Assembly: GCF_017308015.1 (NCBI RefSeq)
Contig: NZ_JAFKFW010000013.1
Location: 57,624 to 121,623 of the forward strand
Source of the DNA: Allobosea sp.
GTDB lineage: Bacteria; Pseudomonadota; Alphaproteobacteria; Rhizobiales; Beijerinckiaceae
DNA length: 64,000 nt
Direction: 5' to 3'
Below the pieces are notes generated by a model, which saw nothing but the letters and a program-made list of their open reading frames with translations, ran no database searches and was not told the origin of the DNA. Below are positions 36,170-45,431 of this stretch, one piece after another. Numbering within the stretch: position 1 is the first letter of the stretch; every line of letters begins with the position of its first letter. A program made the position numbers and the translations under genes.

Positions 36170-36949
36170 TCAGGCGGTCAGCGTCAGCCGGTAGGTATAG
36201 GTATCACCCCGGAACAGACCCTCGACATATTCGAGCATATCGCCATCGGCGCCATAGCTGCGCCGCTTGATCAGCAGGCAGGGCACAGGAGCATCGAAGC
36301 CGAAGATGGCGCATTCCTCAGAGGTCGGCGCCGCGGCTTCGATCGTCTGGTCGCAGCGCGTCAAAGGCAGGCCGAGCGCGGCGAAATGGGCATAGACCGA
36401 CCCCGAGAGATCGGCCTCGGCCAGATCGGGCGCCCGTTCGAGATTGTACCAGGCGACCTCGCGCGACATCGGGATGCCGTCCCCCGAGCGGACGCGCACG
36501 AGCTTGAGGAAGCGCGCATGCGAGGAGCGGCCGAAAATCGAGGCGATAGACCGATCATTCACCACGGAACGCTCGACGATGCGGGAGGACGGCACGCGTC
36601 CAAGCTCCTGCATTTCCTGGGTGAAGCCCTTGAGACGGTCCATACCGGAATGCAGGCGCGCGCCCCCGCCCTGAACGATCGAGCCAAGACGCCCCTGTGC
36701 ACTGAGCAGCTTCCGCTCGCGCAAGGCATTGTAGGAGCGCTGCACGGTGGCGCGGCTGATTTTGAGGCGCTCGGCAAGCTGGCGCTCGGCCGGCAGGGTC
36801 GTGCCGGGGGGCAGCGTGCCGTCTCCGATCAGCCGAGTCAGCTGGTCTTCAAGCTGCTGGTAGAGCGGCTTGGCGGTGTCCGTGCGCAATTCCAGCAGGT
36901 TCTGGAAGGGCGGTTTCGTAATCTGCTTAGGCACTGTCATCGTTGGCAT
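36170..36949 (-). CDS. GntR/HutC-family transcriptional regulator
   Basis: About 259 residues: GntR winged helix (about 15-85, LPAERQLAERLKISRATVQR) and a UTRA ligand-binding domain of the HutC group (ending TYTYRLTLTA). It is divergent from the PfkB kinase with only about 50 bases between the starts, so it probably controls that gene and responds to its substrate or product. The start at 36949 is preferred; ATG 36940 is also possible. The operator could not be located with confidence. Confidence 0.88.
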   Translation of the reverse strand: MPTMTVPKQITKPPFQNLLELRTDTAKPLYQQLEDQLTRLIGDGTLPPGTTLPAERQLAERLKISRATVQRSYNALRERKLLSAQGRLGSIVQGGGARLHSGMDRLKGFTQEMQELGRVPSSRIVERSVVNDRSIASIFGRSSHARFLKLVRVRSGDGIPMSREVAWYNLERAPDLAEADLSGSVYAHFAALGLPLTRCDQTIEAAAPTSEECAIFGFDAPVPCLLIKRRSYGADGDMLEYVEGLFRGDTYTYRLTLTA

Positions 36950-36999
36950 GAGCGTGACACAACCCGCGTAGCAGTTCGAGAACGGGAAAATCAAATTGC

Positions 37000-37941
37000 A
37001 TGACCGGCAAACCAATTTTCGTGCTCGGAAGCTTCGTCGTCGCCTGCTCGGCTAAGGTCGCCCGCTTCCCGCGCCCGGGTGAATCGCTCGCCGCTGAGAC
37101 CGTGACGATCGAGCCTGGCGGCAAGGGGCTGAACCAGGCGATCATGGCGCGCCGGCTCGGCGCCGAAGTCGACGGCCTGCTCGCCGTAGGCGACGACCTC
37201 GCCGCCGCCTTCGCCCGGCCCGCACTCGAACGGGCAGACCTGCCACCATCGATGCTGGTCCGGCTTGCGGGCAAAACCGGCAGCGGCATCGGCTTCACGG
37301 ATGCCGGCGGCGAGACCTGCCTCGCCGTCGCCTCCGGTGCCAATCTCGCCCTCTCGGCCAACCATGTCAGGGAGCGGGCACGGGCCATCGCCGGTGCCGC
37401 GCTGGTGACGGCCCAGTTCGAGATCGGCGATGCGCCAATCGAGGCCGCCTTCGCGCTGGCACGTCAGGCCAACGTCCCGACCTTGCTCAACCCCTCGCCC
37501 TATCGGGCAATTCCCGCTGCCATCCTGACGCTGACCTCGATCCTGATCGTCAACGAGATCGAGGCGCGCGGCCTTGCAGCCGCCCTGGGCCTTGGACAGG
37601 GCGAAGCCAGCGAACCGCAACGCTTCACGCGAGAACTCGGACCGGCGCTTCTGGAACAAGGGCCTCAGCTCGTCGTCCTGACCCGCGGCGCGGCCGGAGC
37701 CGTCGCCGTGGCAGCCCATGGCCGCCCGGTCGAGCAGACGGGTTTTCCGATCGACGCGATCGATTCGCTCGGCGCAGGCGACGCCTTCGCCGCGACGCTC
37801 GGCGTCAGACTGGCGATCGGGTTGCCCTTGCCGGACGCACTGCGCGACGCCGCAGCAGCCGGCGCGCTGACCGCAACGCGGCACGGTGTCTTCGATGCCC
37901 TGCCGACGGCCGACGCCATCGCGGCCATCAGCCGACCTTGA
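37000..37941 (+). CDS. PfkB-family sugar kinase (ribokinase-like)
   Basis: 313 residues. The family marks are GGKGLNQAIMARRLG, the adenine-side NEIEARGLA, and the anion-hole/catalytic DSLGAGDAFAATLG. The ribose-binding Asn-Asp of ribokinase at the N terminus (GSINxD) is replaced by GSFVVACSAKVARFP, so the substrate is probably not ribose. It stands next to a HutC-type regulator. No transporter is adjacent. Starts at ATG 37000; the ribosome site is weak. Confidence 0.88.
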   Translation: MTGKPIFVLGSFVVACSAKVARFPRPGESLAAETVTIEPGGKGLNQAIMARRLGAEVDGLLAVGDDLAAAFARPALERADLPPSMLVRLAGKTGSGIGFTDAGGETCLAVASGANLALSANHVRERARAIAGAALVTAQFEIGDAPIEAAFALARQANVPTLLNPSPYRAIPAAILTLTSILIVNEIEARGLAAALGLGQGEASEPQRFTRELGPALLEQGPQLVVLTRGAAGAVAVAAHGRPVEQTGFPIDAIDSLGAGDAFAATLGVRLAIGLPLPDALRDAAAAGALTATRHGVFDALPTADAIAAISRP

Positions 37942-38061
37942 ACCGGCCTGCATTTGCCGAGAAATTTTGGATTGCTTTTGGACTTTTCCTGAGCGGCCCA
38001 TCCTGCTAGTTTCAGACGCGCATCTCACATATCCGCCTTCCATGGCCAGCCGGGGGCTCTG

Positions 38062-39201
38062 ATGCCGCGCCTCGACGTCGACACCGTCATGTCCGCGATC
38101 GACCAGTTGCTGGCCGGGGCGATGGACGAAGGGCAGATGCAGGCTGCCGCCGAAACGATGCGGCAACTCTTCAACGGCTCGAAAGCCTGCTTTGCCGGGT
38201 TCGGCCCCAGCCCCGAGGACTGGGCCTCCTATGCGAGCAATCCCGACTCTGCGCTGCAGGAGCGCTGCTTCGGCGAGCTCGCGCCCGATTTCATCGAGAT
38301 GGGCGGCGCGCTGCGCGACATCCCACTCGGCGCGGTCTACCACGATCATGACGTATTCGGCACGGAAACCCTGCGCAGGTCGCGCGTCTGGCAGGAATGG
38401 ATGCGTCCGCAGGACATGTACGGCGGCATGGCCTGCCGCCTCGCCCAGCACGGAGAAACCTTCTGGTTCTTCGACGTGCAGCGGGGCCGGCGACAGGAGG
38501 GCTTCGACACTGAAGATATCGCCCTGCTCGAGAAGCTCTACCCCGTGCTGCGGCGCGTCGTCGAAATGCGCCGCCATATCGGCCGGGTGACCGCCCAGCG
38601 GGACGAGGCGCGCAGCGCCCTCGACCAGATCGCCATGGGCATCGCGGTTCTCGACCAGGGCATGCGGATCAGCTACGCCAACGAAGGCGCCGACGAGATC
38701 CTGTCCGATCCCCAGAGCGCGCTCGGTCTGCGCCAGGGCCGCCTCTATGCGCGCCGGCCGGCCGACCAACGCCAGCTCAGACACCTGATCGAAGGCGCGC
38801 TGCTGAGCGCGCAGGACCCGCTCGTCTCCCGCCAGGCCAACATGATCCTGCGTAGCGAGGACGGTTCTCATTCGCTTTCGGCCTGCGCCATGCCAGCGCC
38901 CCCCTCCGTCACACAGGCTCACACGAGCGGAAAGGTGATGATCGCCCTGCGGCGCCTGGAAATGGCGACCGATCTCGCCGCCTGCGCGCGCCAGCTCTTC
39001 GATCTCACCGAAGCTGAAGCGAGATTCGCCTCCGCGCTCGCGGGCGGATCGTCCCTGACGGAAGCGGCCGGAGCGCAGGGCGTCCGGATCTCAACCGCAC
39101 GCACGCATCTGGCGCGCATCTTCCAGAAGACGAATACCCGCCAGCAAAGCCAGCTCGTTTCACTGCTGCGCAGCGCGGCGCTCCCCCTTCGCCCGCGCTG
39201 A
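38062..39201 (+). CDS. LuxR-family transcriptional regulator, copy 3
   Basis: 379 residues. N-terminal sensor part about 190 residues, a PAS-like middle (IAVLDQGMRISYANEGADEI), and a C-terminal LuxR helix-turn-helix (LTEAEARFASALAGG and RISTARTHLARIFQKTNTRQ). No receiver domain. Same plan as copies 1 and 2, with copy 1 the nearest in length. ATG 38062 follows a G-rich ribosome site. It is isolated between the PfkB kinase and the DUF1330 pair. Confidence 0.83.
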   Translation: MPRLDVDTVMSAIDQLLAGAMDEGQMQAAAETMRQLFNGSKACFAGFGPSPEDWASYASNPDSALQERCFGELAPDFIEMGGALRDIPLGAVYHDHDVFGTETLRRSRVWQEWMRPQDMYGGMACRLAQHGETFWFFDVQRGRRQEGFDTEDIALLEKLYPVLRRVVEMRRHIGRVTAQRDEARSALDQIAMGIAVLDQGMRISYANEGADEILSDPQSALGLRQGRLYARRPADQRQLRHLIEGALLSAQDPLVSRQANMILRSEDGSHSLSACAMPAPPSVTQAHTSGKVMIALRRLEMATDLAACARQLFDLTEAEARFASALAGGSSLTEAAGAQGVRISTARTHLARIFQKTNTRQQSQLVSLLRSAALPLRPR

Positions 39202-39537
39202 AGCGTCGCCATGCCGCATAGAGCGAGGCAAAGGCCCGCATCTTTCGGCCAACCTTCCCGGTTTCCGGTCGACCTGGCCGCAAAAGGGAGCCTAGAAGAC
39301 GCAGAGCGACAGTTTCGTCATCCAAATGACGGAGACGGATTCAGCAAGGCAGGATCGACCTTGCAAAGGCGGACCAGCCGATCCGCAGGGCGGCTTCCCG
39401 TAGAACAAGACGCCAACCCCGCTGCCGAGGGAAGCCGGCACCACGCCTGAACTTATGCTGGTTAGGTTCCGGCCGGGCCTCCGGATCAGCGCCGCCACGC
39501 CGCTCGTCAGGGATGACGCGACAGGCCGGCAGATCGC
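39202..39537. other. Intergenic region without supported gene
   Basis: About 335 bases between copy 3 of the LuxR-type regulator and the DUF1330 pair, which is transcribed towards it. It contains a short hairpin GTCATCCAAATGAC near 39318 and no convincing coding frame. Confidence 0.4.
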
Positions 39538-39846
39538 CTACTCGCCCGGCTGCGGACCGTCATAGCCGCCGATGATGACGAGGTCGGACTGACCGGCGCT
39601 GCTGAGATGCTTCACCGCCTCCTGATATTCGGGCGAGGCGTAGCAGGCGCGCGCGGTCTCCTCGTCCTCGAATTCGATGACGACGTTGTGCTTGCGGCCT
39701 TCGCCGCGAGCGAGCTTGTACTCTCCGCCACGGACCAGGAACTTCGCCCCGTATTTGGCGAAGGCGACGGCATTGAGCGAGCGGTACCTGGCGTAGGCCT
39801 CGGCGTTCTCGACGTCGACGCGCGCGATCCAGTAGCCCTTGGCCAC
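39538..39846 (-). CDS. DUF1330 family protein, copy 1
   Basis: 102 residues from a GTG start. DUF1330 is a small dimeric ferredoxin-like alpha/beta family of unknown function. Recognised by MAKGYWIARVDVENAEAYARY and the HNVVIEFEDEETARACY and SPEYQEAV stretches. It follows the second DUF1330 gene by 3 bases, and both follow pyrF, so one transcript is likely. Confidence 0.88.
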   Translation of the reverse strand: MAKGYWIARVDVENAEAYARYRSLNAVAFAKYGAKFLVRGGEYKLARGEGRKHNVVIEFEDEETARACYASPEYQEAVKHLSSAGQSDLVIIGGYDGPQPGE

Positions 39847-39849
39847 GGT

Positions 39850-40137
39850 TCAGGCCCCTTCGACGGCGACGAGATCGATCTCGCCGGCACCCTCGCGCAG
39901 CTTCCGCGCCTCGGCATATTCGGGCGAGAAGAGATAGGCCCGCGCCGAAGCGAAATCGTTGAACTCGATGATGATATTGCGGGCGCGGCCCTCGCCTTCG
40001 CCCACCGTCATCTGGCCGCCGCGCACGATCGGCGTGCCGCCATAGATCTTCATCACTTCCGAGGCCTTGGCGGCATACCCCGCCCATTTGGTCGCGTCGG
40101 AGACCTTGGCGCGGCCGATGACATATCCCTTGGGCAT
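39850..40137 (-). CDS. DUF1330 family protein, copy 2
   Basis: 95 residues, a paralogue of the gene just downstream (MPKGYVIGRAKVSDATKWAG; RNIIIEFNDFASARAYLFSP). The two differ widely outside the conserved frame, so the duplication is old or they arose separately. It begins 38 bases after the pyrF stop on the same strand. No catalytic residues are known for this family. Confidence 0.88.
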   Translation of the reverse strand: MPKGYVIGRAKVSDATKWAGYAAKASEVMKIYGGTPIVRGGQMTVGEGEGRARNIIIEFNDFASARAYLFSPEYAEARKLREGAGEIDLVAVEGA

Positions 40138-40175
40138 GGTGCTATCCGTTGGCTGAATCGGTTCCGGGCAGCAGT

Positions 40176-40883
40176 TTACGAAGCTGCGACGATCTCGTCC
40201 ATGACCGCGCCGGCCGCCGCACGCGGGTCTGCCGCGCGGATGATGGGACGCCCGACAACGAGATGGTCCGCGCCGACGCGGATCGCCTCGGCCGGGGTGA
40301 GCGTGCGCTTCTGGTCACCCGCCGCGCTGCCGGACGGACGGATGCCGGGGGTGACGATGACCATGTCCGGCCCGATCACCTCGCGCACGATCCCGGTTTC
40401 GGCGGCCGAACAGACGATACCGTCGATCCCGGCGGTCCGAGCCTGCTCGGCGCGCAGGCGCACCAGATCGCGTACTGCGAGCCCGTAGCCGGCATCGCGC
40501 AGGTCGCCGTCGTCATAGGAGGTGAGAGCGGTGACAGCGAGCAGCTTGAGGGCGGCATCGCCGCGCCCCTCGACCGCGCCGCGCATGGTCTGCGGATAGG
40601 CATGGACGGTGAGGAAGGTGACGCCGAGCTTGGTCAGCGAGTCCACGCCCTCGGTCACGGTATTGCCGATGTCGTGCAGCTTGAGATCAAGGAAGACCTT
40701 CTTGCCCTCGGCGACGAGCTGGCGCGCAAGATCGAGCCCGCCGGCGAAGGCGAGACGATAGCCGATCTTGTAGAAGGTTACGCCGTCACCCAGCGTCGAG
40801 ACGAGACGGTAGGCGTCCCACACGGTCGGCACATCGAGGGCGACGATCAGGCGGTCGCGGACATCGTTGATCTTCTGCTTCAT
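40176..40883 (-). CDS. pyrF: Orotidine 5'-phosphate decarboxylase PyrF
   Basis: 235 residues, final step of UMP synthesis. The catalytic tetrad region is visible: [33 protein letters not shown] (Asp-x-Lys-x-x-Asp) and VTPGIRPSG near the phosphate site. ATG 40883 is chosen as the start of similarity; no homology precedes it. Followed by the two DUF1330 genes on the same strand; pyrD lies 23 kb away. Confidence 0.98.
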   Translation of the reverse strand: MKQKINDVRDRLIVALDVPTVWDAYRLVSTLGDGVTFYKIGYRLAFAGGLDLARQLVAEGKKVFLDLKLHDIGNTVTEGVDSLTKLGVTFLTVHAYPQTMRGAVEGRGDAALKLLAVTALTSYDDGDLRDAGYGLAVRDLVRLRAEQARTAGIDGIVCSAAETGIVREVIGPDMVIVTPGIRPSGSAAGDQKRTLTPAEAIRVGADHLVVGRPIIRAADPRAAAGAVMDEIVAAS

Positions 40884-41063
40884 CAACCGGCTCCCTGAGT
40901 TTCGAGGGAAGGCGCATGATTCGAAGCGCGATGCAAGGCCGAGCGCCGCTGCGAGCGCAGGCAGACCATCCTTCCGTGCATCGACGCCTTGCCAACAAAT
41001 CTGTTTCCGCCTGCCGGGCCGATCCATTAGGCCACACGTTCCGTTCTTCTGGAGACGCCGACC

Positions 41064-41828
41064 ATGTCCTGGACTGCCCTGACCGGTTTTCTGCTGCTGA
41101 CCGGCATGGCGGCCTATGTCCAGACGCTGACCGGCTTCGCCTTCGGGCTGATCACGATGGGCGGCGTCGGCCTGACTGGGCTGCTCTCGCTGCCGGATGC
41201 GGCAATGCTCGTCAGCATCCTCACGCTGGTCAACGCGACGCAGATGCTGCTCAGAGGCTGGCGCGATGTCGACTGGCAGAAATTCGGGCTGGTGCTGGTC
41301 GCGAGCTGGCCGTTTCTCTTCATCGGCTTCCATCTGCTGGAATGGCTCGCAGCGAGCCGGGCCGACCTGCTGCGGCTGGCACTGGGCTTCGTGATCGTCG
41401 TATCCAGCCTCCAGCTCGCGCGAAGGCCCGACCCGCTAAAACAGCCGTCGGGCGCACCGAGTTTTCTGCTCTTCGGCAGCATCGCCGGGCTGATGGGCGG
41501 CATGTTCTCCACAGCCGGCCCGCCGCTCGTCTACCATTTCTATCGACAACCGCTGCCGCTCGTCGTCGTCAGGGAAACGCTGGTGACGATCTTCGCGCTG
41601 AACGCCCTTTTCCGGACGGGGCTGGTCATCGCCACCGACCAGATCCCGGCAGCTTCGACTCTGTCGGGACTTTTCGCCGTTCCGGCGGTGATCGCGGCGA
41701 CGCACCTGGCCCGGCGCTATCCACCCCCGCTCTCGCAGGCCGTCATGCGGCGGATCGTGTTTCTGCTGCTGTTCCTGTCAGGCGTGTCGCTCGGCGCGCC
41801 GGCGGCCGTCCACCTGCTCGGCTTCTGA
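41064..41828 (+). CDS. Sulfite exporter TauE/SafE-family permease
   Basis: 254 residues with about eight predicted membrane segments. The TauE/SafE family transports sulfite, sulfoacetate or other anions out of the cell. Family-like stretches are [21 protein letters not shown] and, at the centre, [23 protein letters not shown]. No substrate can be predicted from the context (pyrF on one side, a DsbA-type protein on the other). Confidence 0.85.
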   Translation: MSWTALTGFLLLTGMAAYVQTLTGFAFGLITMGGVGLTGLLSLPDAAMLVSILTLVNATQMLLRGWRDVDWQKFGLVLVASWPFLFIGFHLLEWLAASRADLLRLALGFVIVVSSLQLARRPDPLKQPSGAPSFLLFGSIAGLMGGMFSTAGPPLVYHFYRQPLPLVVVRETLVTIFALNALFRTGLVIATDQIPAASTLSGLFAVPAVIAATHLARRYPPPLSQAVMRRIVFLLLFLSGVSLGAPAAVHLLGF

Positions 41829-41847
41829 CGAGCGGGCGGGCCGCGCC

Positions 41848-42510
41848 CTAGAACTGCGTTTCCTGTGGGGCCTGCGCGGCGAAGATCTGCTGGAAGACCT
41901 GTCCCCAGATCTCCGGCGGCTGCGCGCCCGAGACGGCAAGCTTGCCGTCGACGATGAAGAAAGGCACGCCGGTGACGCCGACCTTGCGAGCGTGGTCTTC
42001 GAGGCCGATCACCGTTTCGCGCAGCTCGTCATTGGCGAGTTCGTCGCGGGCGGCCTGCTCGTCGAAGCCCTGCTCGACCGCGATCTGGACCAGGGTCTCG
42101 ATATCGCCGATGTCGCGCCCATCCTGCCAATAGGCCTTGAACAGGGCGGCGGTCATGTCGCCGCCGCGCTGCACCGTCGACGCCGCCGCAACCAGCATAT
42201 GAGCCATGCGGGTGTTGACGCTCCGCGTCACCTTCGCCCAGTTGAAGGTAACGCCGCTCTCCAGCGCCGCTTCCGACAGGCGAACCTCGATCTCCTTGCG
42301 CTTGCCCGGGCCGAACTTGCCGTCGAGATACTGGGTACGGTCCATGCCTTCCTCGGGCATCTCCGGGTTGAGCTCGTAAGGCAGCCAGGTGATGGCGAAA
42401 CGCTCGCCCAGGCCGAAGCGCTCCAGTGCCGCCTCCAGCCGCGCTTTGCCGATGAAGCACCACGGGCAGGCGATGTCGGAGACGATCGCGAGCGGCATCT
42501 TGTCCTGCAT
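41848..42510 (-). CDS. DsbA-family (FrnE-like) oxidoreductase
   Basis: 220 residues. Thioredoxin fold with redox motif CPWC near the N terminus (IACPWCFIGK) and the helical insert of the DsbA/2-hydroxychromene carboxylate isomerase group; cis-Pro loop VTGVPFFIVDGK. No signal peptide, so cytosolic like FrnE. ATG 42510 has GAGG about eight bases upstream. It is 17 bases downstream of the EpmB-like gene and may be co-transcribed. Confidence 0.9.
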   Translation of the reverse strand: MQDKMPLAIVSDIACPWCFIGKARLEAALERFGLGERFAITWLPYELNPEMPEEGMDRTQYLDGKFGPGKRKEIEVRLSEAALESGVTFNWAKVTRSVNTRMAHMLVAAASTVQRGGDMTAALFKAYWQDGRDIGDIETLVQIAVEQGFDEQAARDELANDELRETVIGLEDHARKVGVTGVPFFIVDGKLAVSGAQPPEIWGQVFQQIFAAQAPQETQF

Positions 42511-42527
42511 GTCGATATCCTCAGGTA

Positions 42528-43595
42528 TCAGGCGGGCGGGTAGCGATGCTGCCCGCCATGGCGGTCTTCGGCGACCGCTTCCACACCCGGCGTCTCGCAA
42601 CCGGAGAGGAAGGCGGGACCGACCGGAATCTTGCCGGCACCGCCGGGGATGTCGAGGATATAGGTCGGCTGGCACAGGCCGGAAAGGTTTCCGCGCAGGC
42701 TTTTGACCAGCGCCTGTCCCTCTTCCAGCGTCAAACGGAAATGCGAGGTGCCGGGCGCGAGATCGGGATGGTGCAGGTAATAGGGCTTGATCCGGTTCTC
42801 GACGAAGGCCCGCATCAGCGCGCCGAGCGTCTCGATATCGGCATTGATGCCCTTGAGCAGCACCGACTGACTGAGCAGGACATGGCCGGCATCGACCAGC
42901 GCCGTGATCGCGGCGCGAGCCTCGGCGGTAAACTCGCGCGGGTGGTTGGCGTGGATCGCGATGTAACTCGCTTTGCCCGGGATGCGCAGCGCCCGCGCAT
43001 AATCCGGCGTGATCCGGCCAGGATCGACGACGGGCACGCGCGTATGCCAGCGGGCGACCTTGATATGCGGAATCGCGGCAAGGCGCTTGGCGACCTCCCG
43101 CACGCGGCGGGCGGAAAGAATGAAGGGATCACCGCCGGTCATGATCACCTCCCAGATTTCGGGCCGGGAGGCGAGATAAGCGAGCGCAGCGTCGAGCCTG
43201 GCGCCAGTCAGGGCATCGCCGCCGGGGCCGACCATTTCGCGGCGGAAACAGAAGCGGCAATAGACCGGGCAGGCATGGACGAGCTTGAGAAGCGCGCGGT
43301 CGGGATAGCGATGGACCACGCCCTCGACCGGCGAATGGACATCGTCGCCGATCGGGTCGGCCAGCTCATGGAGCGACGCTATCAACTCGGCTGCATCGGG
43401 GATGAACTGGCGCGCGATCGGGTCGACAGGGTCGCTAGGATCGATCAGCCCGGCGACGGCCGGCGTGACGGAAACAGCGTAGCGCGCCGCCACCTCTTGC
43501 AAGGCGTCGCGCCGCGCGGGCGCGACGAGGCCCGCCTCGACGAGCGCGTCGATGCTGCGCAAAGGCTGGCCACCGGGGGGCTGGTGAACGGTCAT
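42528..43595 (-). CDS. epmB: EF-P lysine 2,3-aminomutase-like radical SAM protein EpmB
   Basis: 355 residues. Converts L-alpha-lysine to beta-lysine for EF-P modification. The radical SAM cluster CxxxCxxC is Cys109, Cys113, Cys116 (ACPVYCRFCF); the PLP-binding Lys is in the end motif LDIPGGAGKIPVGP. The start overlaps the epmA stop by ATGA. With epmA and efp adjacent, assignment to EpmB rather than catabolic lysine aminomutase (KamA) is likely. Confidence 0.92.
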   Translation of the reverse strand: MTVHQPPGGQPLRSIDALVEAGLVAPARRDALQEVAARYAVSVTPAVAGLIDPSDPVDPIARQFIPDAAELIASLHELADPIGDDVHSPVEGVVHRYPDRALLKLVHACPVYCRFCFRREMVGPGGDALTGARLDAALAYLASRPEIWEVIMTGGDPFILSARRVREVAKRLAAIPHIKVARWHTRVPVVDPGRITPDYARALRIPGKASYIAIHANHPREFTAEARAAITALVDAGHVLLSQSVLLKGINADIETLGALMRAFVENRIKPYYLHHPDLAPGTSHFRLTLEEGQALVKSLRGNLSGLCQPTYILDIPGGAGKIPVGPAFLSGCETPGVEAVAEDRHGGQHRYPPA

Positions 43596-44656
43596 GCCCT
43601 TCCCCTGCCCGGTTCCGCGACCGGCGTCCAGAGTACATCCTCGATCCGGCGGGCGCCCACGCAGAGCATGACGAGACGGTCGAAGCCGAGTGCGATGCCC
43701 GACGCTGCCGGCATCAGCGCCAGCGCCTCCAGAAAGCCCTCGTCGATCGGATAACGTTCGCCATAGATGCGCTCTTTCTCGTCCATGTCGGCCTCGAAAC
43801 GACGGCGCTGCTCTTCCGGATCGGTGAGCTCGCCGAAGGCATTGGCAAGCTCGACGCCGCAGGCATAGAACTCGAAGCGCTCGGCCACGCGCGGATCGCC
43901 CGGCTTCGGCCTTGCGAGCGCGGCCTCGCTGATCGGGTATTCGCAGAGGATCGTGGCGCGGCCGCGACCGAGATGCGGTTCGATGCGTTCAGAGAGCACA
44001 CGGCTGAAAATGTCGGACCAGGTATCGTCATCCGCAATCCGGATGCCGGCCTCGATCGCGTCGGCGGCAAGCCCGCCGCGATCGAGTTCCTGATCGGCCG
44101 TCACCGTGCGCAACAGATCGATCCCGGCATGGCGCCTGAAGGCTTCCTGCAAGGTCAGGCGCTCTGGTTCGGCGAAGGGATCCGCCTCGATGCCGCGCCA
44201 GCGCAGCGTCTTGGTGCCGGCAGCGCGTGCGGCTTCGGCCAGCAGCGTCGCGCAATCCTGCATCAGCGCCTCATAGCCCTCGCCGGAACGATACCATTCC
44301 AGCATCGTGAATTCGGGGTGATGCAGCGCTGTGCGCTCGCGATTGCGGAAGACGCGGGCGAAATCGAAGATGCGGGTCTCGCCGGCGGCGAGCAGCTTCT
44401 TGGCGGCGAATTCCGGCGAGGTGTGCAGGTAATAGGGATGCGGTTCGGCCGCGTTGTCGATCAGCGTCGTGCCGAAACCGTGCAGATGCGTCTCGTTGCC
44501 GGGCGAGACCTGAAGGATCGCCGCCTCGACTTCGGTGAAGTCGCGAGCCTCGAACCAGCGGCGCAGCGCCGTCTTGATCCGCCCGCGCGCCAGCAAGGCC
44601 GGACGACGGTCGGCATGGATATCGGACCGCCAGTACGGCGTCTGGGACGAACTCAT
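43592..44656 (-). CDS. epmA: EF-P--lysine ligase EpmA (class II lysyl-tRNA synthetase paralogue)
   Basis: 354 residues. Attaches beta-lysine to EF-P Lys34 through an adenylate; it lacks the tRNA-binding domain of lysyl-tRNA synthetase. Class II motifs: motif 2 RVFRNRERTALHHPEFTMLEWY and motif 3 ASGIALGFDRLVMLCVG. ATG 44656 is the family start. It is divergent from efp and overlaps epmB by 4 bases. Confidence 0.96.
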   Translation of the reverse strand: MSSSQTPYWRSDIHADRRPALLARGRIKTALRRWFEARDFTEVEAAILQVSPGNETHLHGFGTTLIDNAAEPHPYYLHTSPEFAAKKLLAAGETRIFDFARVFRNRERTALHHPEFTMLEWYRSGEGYEALMQDCATLLAEAARAAGTKTLRWRGIEADPFAEPERLTLQEAFRRHAGIDLLRTVTADQELDRGGLAADAIEAGIRIADDDTWSDIFSRVLSERIEPHLGRGRATILCEYPISEAALARPKPGDPRVAERFEFYACGVELANAFGELTDPEEQRRRFEADMDEKERIYGERYPIDEGFLEALALMPAASGIALGFDRLVMLCVGARRIEDVLWTPVAEPGRGRA

Positions 44657-44772
44657 CGAATCTCGCGTCGAATGCGTCGGAAAGCTTTCGTTTCGCGCGC
44701 GAATGCGGTAGTTGCGCGGCGACAGAATTCGCATAGCGCGGGGGAACGCCGCGCACCAGCAAGGACATTCAC

Positions 44773-45342
44773 GTGGTCAAGGTCATCGCCTCTTCCGTCC
44801 GCAAGGGCAACGTCCTCGAAGTCGACGGGCATCTCTGCTCGGTGCTCTCGGCCGAGAGCTTCTTCCCGGGCAAGGGCACGCCCACGACGCAGATCGATAT
44901 GCGCCGTATCGCCGACGGCGTGAAGGTTTCGCAGCGCTACAAGACGACCGAACAGGTCGAGCGCGCCTATGTCGAGGATCGCGACTTCACCTATCTCTAC
45001 CAGGACGGCAACCAGTACATCTTCATGAATCCTGAGACCTACGACCAGATCCCGGTCGATGAGGACGTGATCGGCGATTCCGCTCCCTATCTCCAGGAGA
45101 ACATGAAGGTCACGCTCTCGGTGTTCGAGGACAAGGCCGTCGCGATCGAGCTGCCGCAGCGCGTCACGCTGGAAGTCGTCGAGACCGAGCCCGTGACCAA
45201 GGGTCAGACGGCTTCCTCCTCCTACAAGCCGGCGATCCTGTCGAACGGCGTGCGCAGCGCCGTGCCGCCGCATGTCGGCGTCGGCACCCGCGTCGTCGTG
45301 ATGACCGCCGACGGCTCCTATGTCGAACGCGCGAAGGATTGA
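44773..45342 (+). CDS. efp: Elongation factor P
   Basis: 189 residues. Relieves ribosome stalling at polyproline. The modified Lys is at position 34 in the loop [11 protein letters not shown], as expected for an EpmA substrate. Later family features include [19 protein letters not shown] and [18 protein letters not shown]. Start is GTG 44773. Terminator-like hairpin follows at 45393-45420. Confidence 0.98.
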   Translation: MVKVIASSVRKGNVLEVDGHLCSVLSAESFFPGKGTPTTQIDMRRIADGVKVSQRYKTTEQVERAYVEDRDFTYLYQDGNQYIFMNPETYDQIPVDEDVIGDSAPYLQENMKVTLSVFEDKAVAIELPQRVTLEVVETEPVTKGQTASSSYKPAILSNGVRSAVPPHVGVGTRVVVMTADGSYVERAKD

Positions 45343-45392
45343 TCTGCCAGCGCAGAGCGCCGCAGAAAAATCTCCTCTATAGCTTTACGCAG

Positions 45393-45420
45393 CGGGCCCT
45401 TTCCGGGCCCGTTGTCGTTT
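45393..45420 (+). terminator. Hairpin terminator after efp
   Basis: Stem CGGGCCC (45393-45399) / GGGCCCG (45405-45411), loop TTTCC, then TTGTCGTTT. Seven G/C pairs followed by a T-rich tail form a plausible intrinsic terminator for efp. The following gene starts 12 bases later. Confidence 0.6.
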
Positions 45421-45431
45421 CCGAGGACATC

